DNA from: Betaproteobacteria bacterium | Lineage (GTDB): Bacteria > Pseudomonadota > Gammaproteobacteria > Burkholderiales > UBA3065 | DNA: 64,000 nt | NCBI GenBank assembly: GCA_027490755.1 | Contig: JAIXXL010000003.1 | Span: 158,898 to 222,897 of the forward strand | Reading direction: 5' to 3' | In this document: positions 34,100 through 43,991 of the stretch, one piece after another | Layout of the letters: each line of letters starts with the position of its first letter | Position numbering within the stretch: the stretch's first letter is position 1 | Translations under genes and position numbers: made by a program | The notes under the pieces: model-generated | Seen by the model: only the letters and a program-made list of their open reading frames with translations | What the model was told of the DNA's origin: nothing | Database searches by the model: none

Positions 34100-34185
34100 G
34101 GCGTGCCGGTTCACCGTAGGTGGCAAGACTCTACCACCGCCACCATGCTTTGAAGGCCGGCGGGCTTTGCGCTATGGTCGCGACG

Positions 34186-35529
34186 ATGAAGAACCCGACA
34201 CGTACCTTCCGCTCGCGTCATCCGCACGATCAGCGCTTTGTCGACTGGTTCCGCTCGACCACGCCCTACATCAACGCGTTCGGCGGAAAGGTGTTCGTCA
34301 TCGCCTTTGGCGGCGACGTGGTCGACAGCCCGACCTTCACCGGTCTGGTCCACGACTTCAACCTGCTGGAGAGCCTCGGCGTGCGCTTGGTCATCGTTCA
34401 CGGCGTGCGGCCTCACATCGAGCGGCGCATGGCGCGTGGCGAGATCGAGGGGCGCTACGTCGGCGACCTCCGGGTCACCGACGCGGCGGCGCTCGAGTGC
34501 GTCAAGGAGGCGGTCGGCGAGGTTCGCTGCGAGCTGGAGGCGGCGCTCTCGATGGGTCTGCCCAACACGCCGATGGCCGGCGCCGACATCCGCGTCTCGG
34601 GTGGCAATTTCGTCACCGCGCAGCCGGTCGGCGTGGTCGATGGTGTCGACCTGCAGTTCACCGGACGCGTCCGCAAGATCGACGCGGTGGCCATCAACAA
34701 CCGTCTGCGGGACGAGGAGATCGTCCTGCTGTCCCCGCTCGGCTATTCGCCCACCGGCGAGATCTTCAACCTCACCGTCGAGGATGTGGCGGCCTCGGCC
34801 GCAGCCGCGATCGGTGCCGACAAGCTGATCTTCATGATGGACGCCGAGGGCGTGGTCGATGCCGCGGGCGAGTTGCGCGCCGAGCTGACCATCGCCGAGG
34901 CCGAGGCGCTGCTGCCGGAGCTGCCGGCGGGGGATGCCCGGCTCTACTTGCCGCACGCTGTCCGTGCCTGTCGCGCCGGGGTGGCGCGGGCGCACATGAT
35001 CAGCGCCGCCACCGACGGCGCGCTGCTCACCGAGGTCTTCACCCACGACGGCATCGGCACCATGCTCACCGCCAGCGGGCTCGACGAATTGCGCGAGGCG
35101 ACCATCGACGACGTCGGCGGCATCCTGCAGCTGATCGAACCACTGGAAGAGCAGGGCGTGCTGGTCAAGCGCTCGCGCGAGCGGCTGGAGCAGGAGATCG
35201 AACGCTTCTTTGTGCTCGAGCACGACGGCCTGATCGTCGCCTGCGGGGCTCTGTATCCGTTCGATGGCGAGGCCGCGGCCGAGCTGGCCTGCTTGGCGGT
35301 GGCGCCGGCCTACCGCGATGCGGGTCTGGGCGACCGCATGCTGCGCCATGCCATGACGCGGGCGCGGGCGATGAAGCTGAAGCGGCTGTTCGTGCTCACC
35401 ACCCAGGCCACGCACTGGTTCCTCGAGCGCGGTTTCGTCGAGGGCGGTGTGGAGACATTGCCGGAGTCGAAGAAGCGGCTCTACAACTGGCAGCGGCGGT
35501 CCAAGGTACTGATCCGCCGCTGCGACTGA
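34186..35529 (+). CDS. argA: N-acetylglutamate synthase, classical ArgA type
   Basis: ArgA makes N-acetylglutamate, the first step of arginine synthesis, and is normally inhibited by arginine. The roughly 447-residue protein has an N-terminal amino-acid-kinase domain (VFVIAFGGDVVDS, VIVHGVRPHIE) and a C-terminal GNAT domain (LAVAPAYRDAGLGDRML). ATG 34186 is used; ATG 34174 in frame is a close alternative. It stands alone, divergent from the DUF484-xerC-rlmI operon and convergent with hemY. Confidence 0.93.
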   Translation: MKNPTRTFRSRHPHDQRFVDWFRSTTPYINAFGGKVFVIAFGGDVVDSPTFTGLVHDFNLLESLGVRLVIVHGVRPHIERRMARGEIEGRYVGDLRVTDAAALECVKEAVGEVRCELEAALSMGLPNTPMAGADIRVSGGNFVTAQPVGVVDGVDLQFTGRVRKIDAVAINNRLRDEEIVLLSPLGYSPTGEIFNLTVEDVAASAAAAIGADKLIFMMDAEGVVDAAGELRAELTIAEAEALLPELPAGDARLYLPHAVRACRAGVARAHMISAATDGALLTEVFTHDGIGTMLTASGLDELREATIDDVGGILQLIEPLEEQGVLVKRSRERLEQEIERFFVLEHDGLIVACGALYPFDGEAAAELACLAVAPAYRDAGLGDRMLRHAMTRARAMKLKRLFVLTTQATHWFLERGFVEGGVETLPESKKRLYNWQRRSKVLIRRCD

Positions 35530-35574
35530 CGGTCAGCCGCAAAACCGCTGTACCAAAGATCCTCGCGGCGTCTT

Positions 35575-36771
35575 TCAGCCGCCTGTCCTCGCCGAGTTGG
35601 CGGCGAAGCTGGCCGCGGCGCGCAGGTGCGGCAGCGCGGCTGCGCTCTCCCCCAGGCCCTCCAACAGTTCTGCCAGGCTCAGGTGGGTGACCGCGCCAGG
35701 CTGGATCGCCACCGCGGCCTCCAGGTAGTTGCGCGCCTTGCCCCACAGGCTGCGCCGGCGGCACAGCTGCCCGAGCGCGTGCAGCAAGATCGCATCGGTC
35801 GGATGCGCGGCCAGCCACGCCTCGCCACGCTGCAGCACCTGAGCGGCCTCCAGCTCGCTGCCAAGGTCCAGGTAGAGCGCCGCCAGTTCGCTCGACCACT
35901 GTGCCTGCAGCCCTTCGGCAAGCCACTCGAGCGCACGCGTGCGCTCGCCGGTCCGCGCCAGCGCCCGGCTGGCCGCCATCAGCAGTGGCGGGCGCGTCTT
36001 CAGGTCGGTGGACGTATCGCGCCACAGGCGCTCGATCGCGGCAGCATCGCCGCCACCCTCCTCGAGCACGCCGATGGTCGCGGTCTCGCGGTATTGCGCC
36101 AGGCTGGCGGGGTCCAGTGCGCCGTGTCTCGAAGCCTGCTCGGCCAGCCGCAGCACCTCCCGCCACTGGCCGGCATTCAACTCTGCCTGGATCTCGAGCC
36201 GCAGGGCACCCGAGTGGGTCGGCGCACGCTTGCGCAGCCGCTTCAGCAGCGGCAAGGCCTCGGCGGCGCGCTTGCGCTGTACCAGCAGTTCGGCCCGCGC
36301 CAATTCACCCATCCAACGCTCGTCGCCGCTGGCCTCGGTCTGCCGGTCCAGGTAGGCCTCGGCGCGGCCGTACTGGCGCTGCGCCTGTGCCGCACGCGCT
36401 GCGACGATCTGCGCCAGGACGCCAGTGGCCGGCGTGTCGATGGCGCGAGCGGCATGCCGCTCGGCGCGGCTCCAGCGGTTCTCGAAGTAGGCGCGCAGCG
36501 CGGCGTCGAGTTCGCCGCGGGCACGACGTTCGGCCACTGTCTGCCGGTGGGCGCTTACACGGCGGGGCAGGCTCAGCGCAGCCCGGATCAGCCGCGCCAG
36601 GGTGCCGAAAGCGATACCGAACAGCAGCACCAGCAGCACGAACAGCGAGAACGCCAGCTCGATGCGCATCGACGGGAAGACGAACTGCACGATGCCCTGC
36701 TGAGCTTGGGCCAGCGTGGTGATGCCGACGGCGATGCCGAACAGCGTGATCACCCACAGCAGAGAACGCAT
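35575..36771 (-). CDS. hemY: HemY-like TPR membrane protein
   Basis: A 398-residue inner-membrane protein with two N-terminal hydrophobic helices (LLWVITLFGIAVGITTLA and LAFSLFVLLVLLFGIAFG) and many TPR-like helices after them. It is the proteobacterial HemY of the hemCDXY operon, not the protoporphyrinogen oxidase that shares the name in Gram-positives. Its exact role in haem synthesis is unclear. Its start overlaps the hemX stop by one base (TGATG). Confidence 0.9.
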   Translation of the reverse strand: MRSLLWVITLFGIAVGITTLAQAQQGIVQFVFPSMRIELAFSLFVLLVLLFGIAFGTLARLIRAALSLPRRVSAHRQTVAERRARGELDAALRAYFENRWSRAERHAARAIDTPATGVLAQIVAARAAQAQRQYGRAEAYLDRQTEASGDERWMGELARAELLVQRKRAAEALPLLKRLRKRAPTHSGALRLEIQAELNAGQWREVLRLAEQASRHGALDPASLAQYRETATIGVLEEGGGDAAAIERLWRDTSTDLKTRPPLLMAASRALARTGERTRALEWLAEGLQAQWSSELAALYLDLGSELEAAQVLQRGEAWLAAHPTDAILLHALGQLCRRRSLWGKARNYLEAAVAIQPGAVTHLSLAELLEGLGESAAALPHLRAAASFAANSARTGG

Positions 36772-37805
36772 CAGCCCTGCCGCTCGAAGGCTCGTCTGGC
36801 CTGTCGCAACGCCTCCAGGCTGCCGGCGACCTGCGGCGGTTCCGCAGGCGCCGTTCCGCGTCGCAGTTCGGAGATCTGCTGCAGGGCTGAGCGCACGGTG
36901 CCAGACCGTTCGTTGAAGTAGCGCTGCATCCATTCGGACGTCAGCCCGAGCTCGCGCGAGACCTGCCCTTCGTCGCCGCGGATCATGGCGTGGCGCACCG
37001 AGGTCAGGCGCAGCCGGATGTTCTCGCGCAGCAGGATGCCGCCCTCGGGCGACACGGCGGCGAGGTCGCGGTCTCCCCGGTACTCGATGCGGATCAGGCT
37101 GCGCAGGTCGGCCCACAGTCCTGCCAGCCCACCCGATGGTGCCGCGCTGTCGGCGGTCGCCCCCGGCTGGATGCGGAACTGGTGGCGCAGCGGCCACTCG
37201 TCGACCCCGGCGATCAACGTGTCGACGCGTGCCACGCTGCCCACCACATCGCGCTGGGGCCGGCTGCGCAGCGCATCGATATCGGCCGCCAGCGCCCGAC
37301 GCAGCGGGATCATCGCCGGCCGGGCCTGGCGCTGCAGGATCTGGTCGGCAGCCTGCAGCGCATTCAGCGCGCCATGGATGTTGCCAGCCAGCTGCAACTG
37401 CTGGTCGGCGGTCAGCAGCATCTGTTCGATCTCGCCCAGCACCCACTCGTCGCGGGTGCGAGCCAGGTTGCGGTACAGCGCCTCCATCGCGGCCTGCTGG
37501 TTCTGCCACTCGGTGAGCCGCTGCTCGACCATCTCGATGCGGCTGTCGAGTGAGCGTGCAACGCTGTCGGCGCGGTCGGCGAGTTGTCGCGACTCGGCGT
37601 TGGTGCGATCGCCACGTGCCAGGTAGTCGACCATCTGCTGCCGCAGCTTGGCCTGACTGCGTGCAGCATCGATGGCCAGCCAGACGCAGCCGGCGATGGC
37701 GATCAGCGCCAGCAGCAGCGCCAGGGTCGGCGTAAAGGAGGGGGCAGTGGGGCGCTGCGGCGGGGTTGCCGCGCCCGGCTGTTGTTGCGTAGGTGGCTCA
37801 GTCAT
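36771..37805 (-). CDS. hemX: HemX-family membrane protein
   Basis: A 344-residue protein with a Pro/Gln-rich cytosolic N-terminus, one transmembrane helix (LALLLALIAIAGCVWLAI) and a long helical periplasmic part. HemX is often annotated as uroporphyrinogen-III C-methyltransferase, but it lacks the methyltransferase domain, so that name should not be used. It lies between hemD and hemY and overlaps hemD by eight bases. Confidence 0.9.
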   Translation of the reverse strand: MTEPPTQQQPGAATPPQRPTAPSFTPTLALLLALIAIAGCVWLAIDAARSQAKLRQQMVDYLARGDRTNAESRQLADRADSVARSLDSRIEMVEQRLTEWQNQQAAMEALYRNLARTRDEWVLGEIEQMLLTADQQLQLAGNIHGALNALQAADQILQRQARPAMIPLRRALAADIDALRSRPQRDVVGSVARVDTLIAGVDEWPLRHQFRIQPGATADSAAPSGGLAGLWADLRSLIRIEYRGDRDLAAVSPEGGILLRENIRLRLTSVRHAMIRGDEGQVSRELGLTSEWMQRYFNERSGTVRSALQQISELRRGTAPAEPPQVAGSLEALRQARRAFERQG

Positions 37806-38544
37806 GGTCGCTCACATCAAACCATGTCCGCAGAGCTGCCATCAAGCCGGCGTCGCCGCTCTCACTGAGGACGGTCATCCAGCCAGCCCGGCGGGCGGCT
37901 TCGGCGATGCGCGGGTGCGGCGCAAACAGCGGCGCCGAGCGCGGCGCCCCGGCCGGCCACGCCGCCTCAAGATGAGCCAGAGCCTCGCTGCTGGTGACAC
38001 TCCAGGCCGCGGGCGGGTCGCGCATCAGTTCCGCGAGCCTCGCGGCGAGCCCGGCCGGTGTCTGGCGGCGATAGCAGAGCCACTCGGATACCTCTGCGCC
38101 GCGGCTCTGCAGCGTCGGTCCCAGCAGGTCCCTGCCACCCTCGCCGCGCAGGATCAGGATGCGCTGTCCGGCCACCTGTTGCAGGGCCGAGTGGGCCAGC
38201 AGCGCCTCGCTGTCGCCGTCACCCTGCGGTTCGATCACCTGCTGTGCGCCGGCAGCACGCCAGGCCCGGGCTGTGCCTGCACCCACACCGGCCACCGCGC
38301 ATGCCGGTGGCCAGGTCTGTGGCCACCAGGCGCGGCCAAGCGCTACGGCGCTCGGGCTGACGGCGATGACCAGTTCCGCATCTGCCGCCTCCTTGCACAG
38401 GTCACGATCGCCATCGGGCGGGATGGGCACAAGTTCAAGCAGCGGCAGTTCGACGGGCTGCATGCCCGCCCCGCGCAGGGCATCGACCAGGCCCGCCGAT
38501 TGGCCGGCAGGCCGGGTGACGACGACCCTGGGTGTGCGACTCAG
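37798..38544 (-). CDS. hemD: Uroporphyrinogen-III synthase, apparent CTG start
   Basis: HemD closes hydroxymethylbilane to uroporphyrinogen III. About 248 residues, beginning LSRTPRVVVTRPAGQSAGL, the expected N-terminus of the family. No ATG, GTG or TTG exists in frame between the hemC end and this conserved region. The CTG at 38544 overlaps the hemC stop (CTGA) and has GAGCAGG eight bases upstream, so it is the best candidate start. Motifs EWLCYRRQTP and WSVTSSEALAHL are visible. Confidence 0.85.
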   Translation of the reverse strand: MSRTPRVVVTRPAGQSAGLVDALRGAGMQPVELPLLELVPIPPDGDRDLCKEAADAELVIAVSPSAVALGRAWWPQTWPPACAVAGVGAGTARAWRAAGAQQVIEPQGDGDSEALLAHSALQQVAGQRILILRGEGGRDLLGPTLQSRGAEVSEWLCYRRQTPAGLAARLAELMRDPPAAWSVTSSEALAHLEAAWPAGAPRSAPLFAPHPRIAEAARRAGWMTVLSESGDAGLMAALRTWFDVSDHD

Positions 38545-39527
38545 TTCGAAGGCCTGCTCAGGTGGTCGGCAAGCAGTGCCATCACCTCGCCAGCGCCACG
38601 TCCGCGCAGCTGTTCGGCCAGGTCGAGGCCGATCGCCTCGGCGTCGGTCGCCAGGCCCTCGCTCTCGCCGCGGATCATGCGGCTGCCATCGGGCATCGCG
38701 ACGAAGCCGGTCAGGTGCAGGCGGTCGCCGTCCAGCACGGCGTGGCAACCCAGCGGTACGTTGCAGCTGCCGCCCAAGGCGCGGCTCATGGCACGTTCGG
38801 CGGTCACGCGCTGACGCGTCGGCTCGTGGTTGAGGACCTGCAGCAGATCGGCCACGTCCTTGCGGTCTGCGCGCACCTCAAAGCCGAGCGCGCCCTGGCC
38901 GACGGCCGGCAGGCTGACCGAGGGCTCGATCAGCTCGCGGATGCGGTCGGCGAGGCCCAGCCGGATCAACCCGGCGGCGGCCAGCAGGATGCCGTCAAAC
39001 TCGCCGGCGTCGAGCTTGCGCAGTCGGGTGCCGACGTTGCCGCGCAGTGTCTCCACCTGCAGGTCAGGACGGCGCGCACGCAACTGGCAGGCACGGCGCA
39101 GGCTTGCGGTACCGACACGGGCGCCCTTGGGCAGGTCGTCGATGCGCTCGAAGCGGTTGGAGACGAAGGCGTCGCGCGGATCCTCGCGCTCGCCGATGGC
39201 GACCAGCGCGAACGGCGCCTCAAGCTCCATCGGGACGTCCTTGAGCGAGTGCACGGCGAGGTCGGCGCGACCTTCCAGCAGTGCCACCTCGAGCTCCTTG
39301 ATGAAGAGCCCCTTGCCACCCGCCTGATAGAGCGGGGTCTCAAGGATCTGGTCGCCGCGAGTGGTCATGCGGGCAAGGTCCACGCGGGTTTGCCGGTATA
39401 CTTCACTCAAACGACTCTGGACGTGTTCGGCCTGCCAGAGAGCCAACGGGCTCTCGCGTGTCGCGATGACGAGACGCTCCGGAGCGGTGTGATGTGCCAA
39501 TGGTTTGCCGTTATTGTTGTGGGACAT
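38541..39527 (-). CDS. hemC: Hydroxymethylbilane synthase (porphobilinogen deaminase)
   Basis: HemC polymerises four porphobilinogens. The 328-residue protein shows VIATRESPLALWQAEHV, MTTRGDQ, HSLKDVPMEL, VGTASLRRACQL and the dipyrromethane-binding ALGGSCNVPLG with its cysteine. The ATG at 39527 (MSHNNNGK) is chosen over 39584. It is the first gene of hemCDXY and is divergent from ppc across 130 bases, an arrangement common in proteobacteria. Confidence 0.95.
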   Translation of the reverse strand: MSHNNNGKPLAHHTAPERLVIATRESPLALWQAEHVQSRLSEVYRQTRVDLARMTTRGDQILETPLYQAGGKGLFIKELEVALLEGRADLAVHSLKDVPMELEAPFALVAIGEREDPRDAFVSNRFERIDDLPKGARVGTASLRRACQLRARRPDLQVETLRGNVGTRLRKLDAGEFDGILLAAAGLIRLGLADRIRELIEPSVSLPAVGQGALGFEVRADRKDVADLLQVLNHEPTRQRVTAERAMSRALGGSCNVPLGCHAVLDGDRLHLTGFVAMPDGSRMIRGESEGLATDAEAIGLDLAEQLRGRGAGEVMALLADHLSRPSN

Positions 39528-39657
39528 GACCCGTCTGTTCGGTACCCGCGGGCGCCAGGGTTGAATCGCCCAGCAGTCTAACATGCGACCTCGTTGCGGC
39601 CGGAAGGCTGCGTGGCCGTTGCGTCAGCGCGAACAGTTACAACATCCGGAGTGAGGA

Positions 39658-42417
39658 ATGAGCCGTAGCATCGAACTGCAGTCGCGCCTGCGCGACGACA
39701 TCCGTTATCTGGGGCGTCTGCTCGGCGACACGCTACGCGCGCTCGAGGGCGACGACATCTTCGGTCTGATCGAGGAGGTCCGCAGCCTCTCGATCCGCTT
39801 CCACCGCGACGGTGACAAGGCCAGCGAGGCCAAGCTGCAGAAGCTGCTGGCCGGCATCGATACCGCCGGCACCGTGCGCGTGGCGCGCGCTTTCAGCTTC
39901 TTTTACCAGCTTGCCAACATCGCTGAGGACGTCCACCTCAACCGCCGCTACCGGCAGATGCGCAAATCCAAGTCCCCGCGCGAGGACGGCGACTTCGAGC
40001 TCGCGCTGGAGCGCATCCGCGAGGCCGGCACCGAAGCCAAGAAGGTGGTCGACACCCTCAACGGCATGCTCACCGCGCCGGTCTTCACCGCACACCCGAC
40101 CGAGGTCCAGCGCAAGAGCATCCTCGACAACCTGCGCGAGATCCACAACCGCATGGACGAGCGCGATCAGGTCGACATGACGCCCGAAGAGGCGCAAGAG
40201 GCCGAGGACGCGATCCGCCACACTCTGCAGGTGTTGTGGCGCACCCGCATGCTGCGCGTCGAGAAGCTGCAGGTGCAGGACGAGATCGAGAACGGTCTCT
40301 CGTTCTACCGCTACACCGTGTTGCGCGAGTTGCCGCGCGTCTACAGTCGCATCGAGGATGCGGTAGCCCGCGCCTACCCCGAGTGCGCCGACGCTGACCT
40401 TGGCAACTTTGTGATGATGGGCAGCTGGATCGGCGGCGACCGCGACGGCAACCCTTTCGTCACCGCGCAGGTCACGCGCCACGCCATGCGCCGTCACGCC
40501 GTGATCGCGTTCGAGTTCTACCTGGCGGAGGTCCTCAAGCTCATCCGCGAGCTGGCGCAGTCGCGTCTGCTGATGCCGATGACGCCAGAACTGGTGGCGA
40601 TGTCCGAGGCCTCGCCCGAGGAGTCGCCACATCGCGCCGACGAGCCCTACCGGCGGTCTCTGGTATCCATCTACTGCCGGCTCTACGCCACGGCGCAGGC
40701 GCTGCAACTGGACATGTATGCGCAGCCGCCGATGGCGGATGGCAAGCCCTACGCCAACGCCGCCGAGTTCGTCCACGAGCTTGACGTCATCGACACTGCG
40801 TTGCGTTCGCAGGGTTCGGTGTGGGCTGCCCGTGGTCGCCTGCGCGAACTGCGCCGTGCCGCGCGCGTGTTCGGCTTCCACCTGGCGCCGCTGGATTCGC
40901 GTCAGCACAGCCGTCTGCACGAGAACTCGGTCGCTGAACTGCTCGCCCGCTCTTTGGTGCACGCCAACTACAGCGGCCTCGACGAGGAAGCCAAGATCGC
41001 GCTGCTGGTGCAGGAGATCGCCGATCCGCGTCCGCTCAAGTCGCCGTTCATCGAGTACAGCGAGACGGTTGCCGGCGAACTCGAGATCTTCACCGAGATC
41101 GCGGCGATCCATCGCGACTTCGGCCGCCAGGCGATGCCGAACTACATCATCTCGAACTGTGCGGGCATCTCGGACATCCTTGAGGCAGCGCTCCTGCTCA
41201 AGGAACACGGCCTGCTGCAGCCTGGCGAGACGCCGCAGCTGCACATGAACATCATCCCCCTGTTCGAGACCATCGGCGACCTGCGCGCCTGCGGTCCGAT
41301 CATGGATCGCCTGTTCTCCATCCCCGAGTACCGTGCTCTGCTGGCGTCGCGTGAGATGACCCAAGAGGTCATGCTCGGCTACTCCGACAGCAACAAGGAC
41401 GGTGGCATCTTCACCTCCAACTGGGAGCTCTACCTTGCCGAGCGCAACCTGACCAAGGTCGCCAACCGGCATGGCGTGCGTCTGCGCCTGTTCCACGGCC
41501 GCGGCGGTACGGTCAGCCGTGGCGGTGGCCCGAGCTATCAGGCCATCATGGCGCAGCCCCCGGGCGCGGTGAACGGCCAGATCCGTCTGACCGAGCAGGG
41601 TGAGGTCATCGCCTCAAAGTACACCGACGCCAAGATCGGACACCGCAACCTCGAGACGCTGGTCTCGGCCACGCTCGAAGCGACGCTGCTGCGCGCATCA
41701 GGCGAGGACGGCGCCAGCCAGGCCGATCGGGAGGTGCTCTCCAACCTGTCCGATGCGGCCTTCCGCGCTTACCGTGATCTGGTCTACGAGACCGACGGCT
41801 TCCTCACTTTCTTCTGGGAAGGCACGCCCATCAACGAGATCCGGCAGTTGCAGGTCGGCAGTCGCCCGGCCTCGCGCACGCAGTCGAACCGGATCGAGGA
41901 CCTGCGCGCCATTCCCTGGGTGTTCAGCTGGAGCCAGAGCCGCATCGTGCTGCCCGGCTGGTACGGCATCGGCGCGGCGATCGACGAGTTGCTGGCCAAG
42001 GAGGGCGCCGCTGGCATGAAGCGTCTGCGTCAGGTCTACGCGCACTGGCCGTTCCTGCGCGCGGTCATCTCCAACGTCGAGCAGGTGCTGGTCAAGTCCG
42101 ACCTCTCGATCGGTGAGCGCTACGCCGACCTGGTGTCCGACCGCGAGGCCGCTGACCGCATCTTCGGTCGCATCCGCACCGCGTTCGAGCGCACCACGGA
42201 GCACGTCCTTGCCATCACCGAGCAGAAGTCGCTGCTGTCGTCCGATCCCACCCTGGGCGAGAACCTGCGCGCGCGGATGGTCTACGTGGCGCCCCTGAAC
42301 CATCTGCAGGTGGACCTCCTGGCACGCTTCCGCAAGGGCGACCCGGAGCCGCGTCTGCGCAACTCCATCTTGATGACCATCAACGGCATTGCTGCAGGAA
42401 TGCGCAACAGCGGATAA
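39658..42417 (+). CDS. ppc: Phosphoenolpyruvate carboxylase
   Basis: Ppc carboxylates PEP to oxaloacetate, an anaplerotic step that is also part of the serine cycle of C1 assimilation. The 919-residue protein has the full set of motifs: FTAHPTEVQRKS with the catalytic His146, GGDRDGNPFV, and the mobile glycine loop GRGGTVSRGGGP from about residue 614. The ribosome site GGAGTGAGG precedes the ATG. It stands alone, divergent from hemC. Confidence 0.97.
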   Translation: MSRSIELQSRLRDDIRYLGRLLGDTLRALEGDDIFGLIEEVRSLSIRFHRDGDKASEAKLQKLLAGIDTAGTVRVARAFSFFYQLANIAEDVHLNRRYRQMRKSKSPREDGDFELALERIREAGTEAKKVVDTLNGMLTAPVFTAHPTEVQRKSILDNLREIHNRMDERDQVDMTPEEAQEAEDAIRHTLQVLWRTRMLRVEKLQVQDEIENGLSFYRYTVLRELPRVYSRIEDAVARAYPECADADLGNFVMMGSWIGGDRDGNPFVTAQVTRHAMRRHAVIAFEFYLAEVLKLIRELAQSRLLMPMTPELVAMSEASPEESPHRADEPYRRSLVSIYCRLYATAQALQLDMYAQPPMADGKPYANAAEFVHELDVIDTALRSQGSVWAARGRLRELRRAARVFGFHLAPLDSRQHSRLHENSVAELLARSLVHANYSGLDEEAKIALLVQEIADPRPLKSPFIEYSETVAGELEIFTEIAAIHRDFGRQAMPNYIISNCAGISDILEAALLLKEHGLLQPGETPQLHMNIIPLFETIGDLRACGPIMDRLFSIPEYRALLASREMTQEVMLGYSDSNKDGGIFTSNWELYLAERNLTKVANRHGVRLRLFHGRGGTVSRGGGPSYQAIMAQPPGAVNGQIRLTEQGEVIASKYTDAKIGHRNLETLVSATLEATLLRASGEDGASQADREVLSNLSDAAFRAYRDLVYETDGFLTFFWEGTPINEIRQLQVGSRPASRTQSNRIEDLRAIPWVFSWSQSRIVLPGWYGIGAAIDELLAKEGAAGMKRLRQVYAHWPFLRAVISNVEQVLVKSDLSIGERYADLVSDREAADRIFGRIRTAFERTTEHVLAITEQKSLLSSDPTLGENLRARMVYVAPLNHLQVDLLARFRKGDPEPRLRNSILMTINGIAAGMRNSG

Positions 42418-42485
42418 ACTCCCGCGAGAGAATGCCGTTAAGGCCTGAAACCATTCGACTCTTTCCAGAACAACAGGTGATCCAC

Positions 42486-43190
42486 ATGACCCGTCTTTCG
42501 AAATCCGTAGCCGCCGTCGCGGTTGCTGCGACCCTCGCCGGTTGCGCGTCCGCACCGCAGCAGACGGCTCATCCGAGGGATCCGATCGAGGGTTTCAACC
42601 GTGGTGTGTATGCCTTCAACAAGGGCGTCGATCAGGTCGTCCTGACCCCGGTGGCCAAGGGCTACAACTTCCTGCCGGCCGTAGTGCGCACCGGCGTTGG
42701 CAACTTCTTCGCCAACCTCGGCGACGTCATGATCGGCGTCAACAACCTGTTGCAGGGCAAGGGCGCAGCTGGCGTCAGCGATTTCATGCGCTTCGCCTTC
42801 AACAGCACCTTCGGCATGCTCGGCTTCGTCGATGTCGCCACCCCGGCCGGTCTCGAGAAGCACAACGAGGACTTCGGCCAGACCTTCGGCAAGTGGGGCA
42901 TCGGCAGCGGTGCCTACGTCGTGGTGCCGTTCTTCGGCCCGCGCACGGTTCGCGACACCGTCGGCCTGGTCGGTGACCTGGTCACCGACCCGTTGTTCTA
43001 CATCGACCCGACATCCACCCGGAACCAGGTCACCGGTGGCCGCCTTGTCAGCCGTCGCGCAGAGTTCCTCGACGTACAGGACATCGTCGATGCCGCTGGC
43101 AAGGATGAGTACGCCGTGGTCCGTGACTTCTACCTCAACCGTCGCGATTCGCTGGTCACCGACTCCAGCGTGGTGGGCGCCGACGAGTGA
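42486..43190 (+). CDS. mlaA: MlaA (VacJ) outer-membrane lipoprotein
   Basis: MlaA removes phospholipids from the outer leaflet of the outer membrane and passes them to the Mla system. The 234-residue precursor has a lipobox LAGC near residue 20 and the family blocks RDPIEGFNRGVYAFN, RFAFNSTFGMLGF and GAYVVVPFFGPRTVRD. No other mla genes are next to it here. A bidirectional hairpin follows. Confidence 0.92.
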   Translation: MTRLSKSVAAVAVAATLAGCASAPQQTAHPRDPIEGFNRGVYAFNKGVDQVVLTPVAKGYNFLPAVVRTGVGNFFANLGDVMIGVNNLLQGKGAAGVSDFMRFAFNSTFGMLGFVDVATPAGLEKHNEDFGQTFGKWGIGSGAYVVVPFFGPRTVRDTVGLVGDLVTDPLFYIDPTSTRNQVTGGRLVSRRAEFLDVQDIVDAAGKDEYAVVRDFYLNRRDSLVTDSSVVGADE

Positions 43191-43226
43191 CGCTTGCCGG
43201 GCCCCGCCCGGGAGACGCACCGTCTG

Positions 43227-43260
43227 AATAAAAACTCGGCCCGTCGGTCGCGTTTTTATT
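43227..43260. terminator. Bidirectional terminator between mlaA and motD
   Basis: AATAAAAAC and GTTTTTATT flank an inner GC-rich stem, giving A-runs and T-runs on both sides. It separates the convergent mlaA and motD genes and can end both transcripts. Confidence 0.8.
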
Positions 43261-43265
43261 TGTCT

Positions 43266-43991
43266 TCACGGCATCCGCGGAGGTGGTTCCTTCAGCGTCG
43301 CCACCACGCGCCGGTTGCGTGAGCGACCCTCGGCGCTGTCGTTGTCGGCGATCGGCCGGTTCGGGCCGAAGCCCTGCGCCGCCAGACGGTCCCCGCTGAC
43401 CCCCTCGGCCTCGAACAGTCGAGCCACTGCTGCAGCGCGCGCGGCTGAGAGTTCCCAGTTGGAGGCAAAGATGCGGTTGCTGATCGGGGCGTCGTCGGTG
43501 TGCCCCTCGACCGTGACCAGGTATTCGGTGGGGGCCACCACCAGCGCCGCCGCCGTCAAGGCGCGTCGCGCTTCCTGCGAGGGCTCGGCCACGCCGGTGT
43601 CGAACAGCGCGTTAGCCGTGAAATCGATCACCAGGCCGTCGGGCGTCTCGGTGATGCGTACTTTGCCCTCGTCGACCATGCCCTTGAGCGCCTCGCGCAT
43701 GCCCTTGGCTGTGCGGTGGCGTACCGCGATGCGCTGCGCGGCGAGCGGGTCCACGGCGGTGGGTGAAGGCTGGTTGCCGATCACCCGTCCGGTCGCCGGG
43801 AGGAGGCCGCCGCCGGACCGTCCGAAGGCCTCGCCCAAGGATTCCGAGAGCGCCTTGTACTTGCCCTCGTTGACCTGCGAGTAGGCGTAGAGCACGACGA
43901 ACAGGGCGAACAGCAGCGTGATGAAGTCGGCGTAGGAGATCAGCCAGCGATCCGGCTTGTCGGAGTCGTCGTCCTCCCGGCGGTTCCTCAT
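43266..43991 (-). CDS. motD: MotB/MotD-family flagellar motor stator protein
   Basis: A 241-residue stator B subunit. One transmembrane helix near the N-terminus follows RWLISYADFITLLFALFVVL, where the Asp of SYADF is the proton-binding residue. The C-terminal OmpA-like peptidoglycan-binding domain shows VEGHTDDAP and NRRVVATL. The gene pairs with the motC gene (four-base overlap). The MotC/MotD label fits its size and position away from the main motAB/che region, but plain MotB is possible. Confidence 0.88.
   Translation of the reverse strand: MRNRREDDDSDKPDRWLISYADFITLLFALFVVLYAYSQVNEGKYKALSESLGEAFGRSGGGLLPATGRVIGNQPSPTAVDPLAAQRIAVRHRTAKGMREALKGMVDEGKVRITETPDGLVIDFTANALFDTGVAEPSQEARRALTAAALVVAPTEYLVTVEGHTDDAPISNRIFASNWELSAARAAAVARLFEAEGVSGDRLAAQGFGPNRPIADNDSAEGRSRNRRVVATLKEPPPRMP

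Noticed and set aside
36771..37805. HemX as uroporphyrinogen-III methyltransferase
   Set aside because: The methyltransferase domain is absent; the name is an inherited mis-annotation.
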